From positions 1-22,523 of the forward strand of contig CALWTN010000005.1 in the NCBI GenBank assembly GCA_944384475.1: 22,523 bases of DNA, given 5' to 3'. This stretch comes from an uncultured Clostridia bacterium. Its GTDB lineage: Bacteria; Bacillota; Clostridia; Christensenellales; UBA1242. Below the pieces are notes generated by a model. It ran no database searches, had not been told where the DNA came from, and saw only the letters and a program-made list of their open reading frames with translations. Every line of letters starts with the position of its first letter. Position 1 is the stretch's first letter. The position numbers and the translations under genes are program-made. This document shows, in pieces, positions 22,044 to 22,523 of this stretch.

Positions 22044-22523
22044 TTGAAAAATTTTAAGTTTATAATCACACTTGCGCTGTTTTTTGTTATTGCATGCATC
22101 ATCTTTTCACCTGAAAAATTTATTAATGCTGCGCTTAACGGAATCTCTGCATGGGCTTTTAACGTGCTGCCTTGCACGCTTCCTTTTATGATGATTTCAC
22201 ACCTCATTATATCGCTTGGCGAAGTAGAAAAATGGACAAAGCCATTTTCAAAAGCCTTTAAAACTTTTTATGGAACATCTTCAAGTGCGGCTTACGTTTT
22301 TTTTATGAGCATTCTTGCAGGTTATCCTGTGGGCTCAAAAATGACTGCTCAACTTTATGAGGACGGCAAAATCACCCCTTCACAGGCCTATCGCATGAGC
22401 AGTTTTTGCTCCAATTCCGGCCCGATGTTTATTATCGGAACGGTTGGCTGCCTGCTGCTTAAAACTCCCGTCGTAGGCGCTGTTTTATTTGTTTCACACA
22501 TTTTAAGCGCACTAATAAACGGG
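22044..22523 (+). CDS. ylbJ: Sporulation integral membrane protein YlbJ (5' part)
   Basis: This is the only plus-strand gene. It starts at a TTG (22044) with GAGGTG just upstream and stays open for 160 codons to the window edge. The N-terminus is a TM helix (FIITLALFFVIACIIF). It is followed by GISAWAFNVLPCTLPFMMIS, then ILAGYPVGSKMTAQLYEDGK and SSFCSNSGPMFIIGTVG. The GYPVGxK and SFCxNxGP blocks are characteristic of YlbJ and the related nucleoside-recognition (Gate) membrane proteins. YlbJ is needed for normal spore formation in B. subtilis. About 240 further residues would be expected beyond the window. Confidence 0.9.
   Translation, partial: MKNFKFIITLALFFVIACIIFSPEKFINAALNGISAWAFNVLPCTLPFMMISHLIISLGEVEKWTKPFSKAFKTFYGTSSSAAYVFFMSILAGYPVGSKMTAQLYEDGKITPSQAYRMSSFCSNSGPMFIIGTVGCLLLKTPVVGAVLFVSHILSALING

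Noticed and set aside
1..22523. CRISPR arrays, tRNAs, IS elements, prophage or defence islands
   Set aside because: No spaced direct repeats, cloverleaf patterns, transposase motifs or integrase genes were seen; coding is nearly continuous with core genes.

Overview
The window looks like core chromosome of a low-GC, endospore-forming Bacillota, most likely a clostridial lineage. Three sporulation-linked genes support this: an uninterrupted sigK, a ytxC-like gene and the start of ylbJ. A fermentative pta-ackA pair, a Thr T-box leader and an A-type-looking RNase P RNA also fit. I cannot name genus or species. No insertion sequence, phage, CRISPR array or tRNA is visible, so this is mostly housekeeping DNA. 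Every gene is on the minus strand except ylbJ at the right edge. Coordinates below are plus-strand positions.

Reading in the direction of most transcription (right to left), the window opens with pta and ackA, which convert acetyl-CoA to acetate with ATP formation. They diverge from ylbJ. Next come rpmF (L32), plsX, rnc, smc and ftsY. The last four overlap or nearly touch and link phospholipid synthesis, RNA processing, chromosome organisation and membrane targeting. Two usual neighbours are absent: a DUF177 gene before rpmF and acpP between plsX and rnc. sigK follows, then a soluble 453-aa protein with a divergent diadenylate-cyclase-like C-terminus, then rnpB with its own promoter and terminator.

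The middle holds an unrecognised 387-aa protein, then rarA, a 2-oxoacid-dehydrogenase-E2-like protein that lacks the catalytic His, a 101-aa membrane protein and polA. From rarA to polA the genes are end to end (TAATG, ATGA and a 12-nt gap), so they look co-transcribed. A 23-nt poly(A) tract sits at the 3' end of rarA.

The left part holds ruvX and a DUF1292 gene (the B. subtilis yrrK-yrzB order). A small unannotated-looking Ser/Lys-rich 46-aa gene follows, then ytxC and T-box-controlled thrS, which also neighbour each other in B. subtilis. The window ends in the first 21 codons of an unidentified membrane protein.

The most unusual signals are: (1) three genes without Shine-Dalgarno sequences whose -10-like box lies exactly 6 nt before a start codon, suggesting leaderless transcripts (ruvX, the 387-aa gene, rarA); (2) the 46-aa Ser/Lys-rich gene, which shares an upstream motif with ytxC; (3) the DAC-like protein with a changed RHR motif; (4) the poly(A) tract in rarA. 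I did not find a clearly novel multi-gene system.
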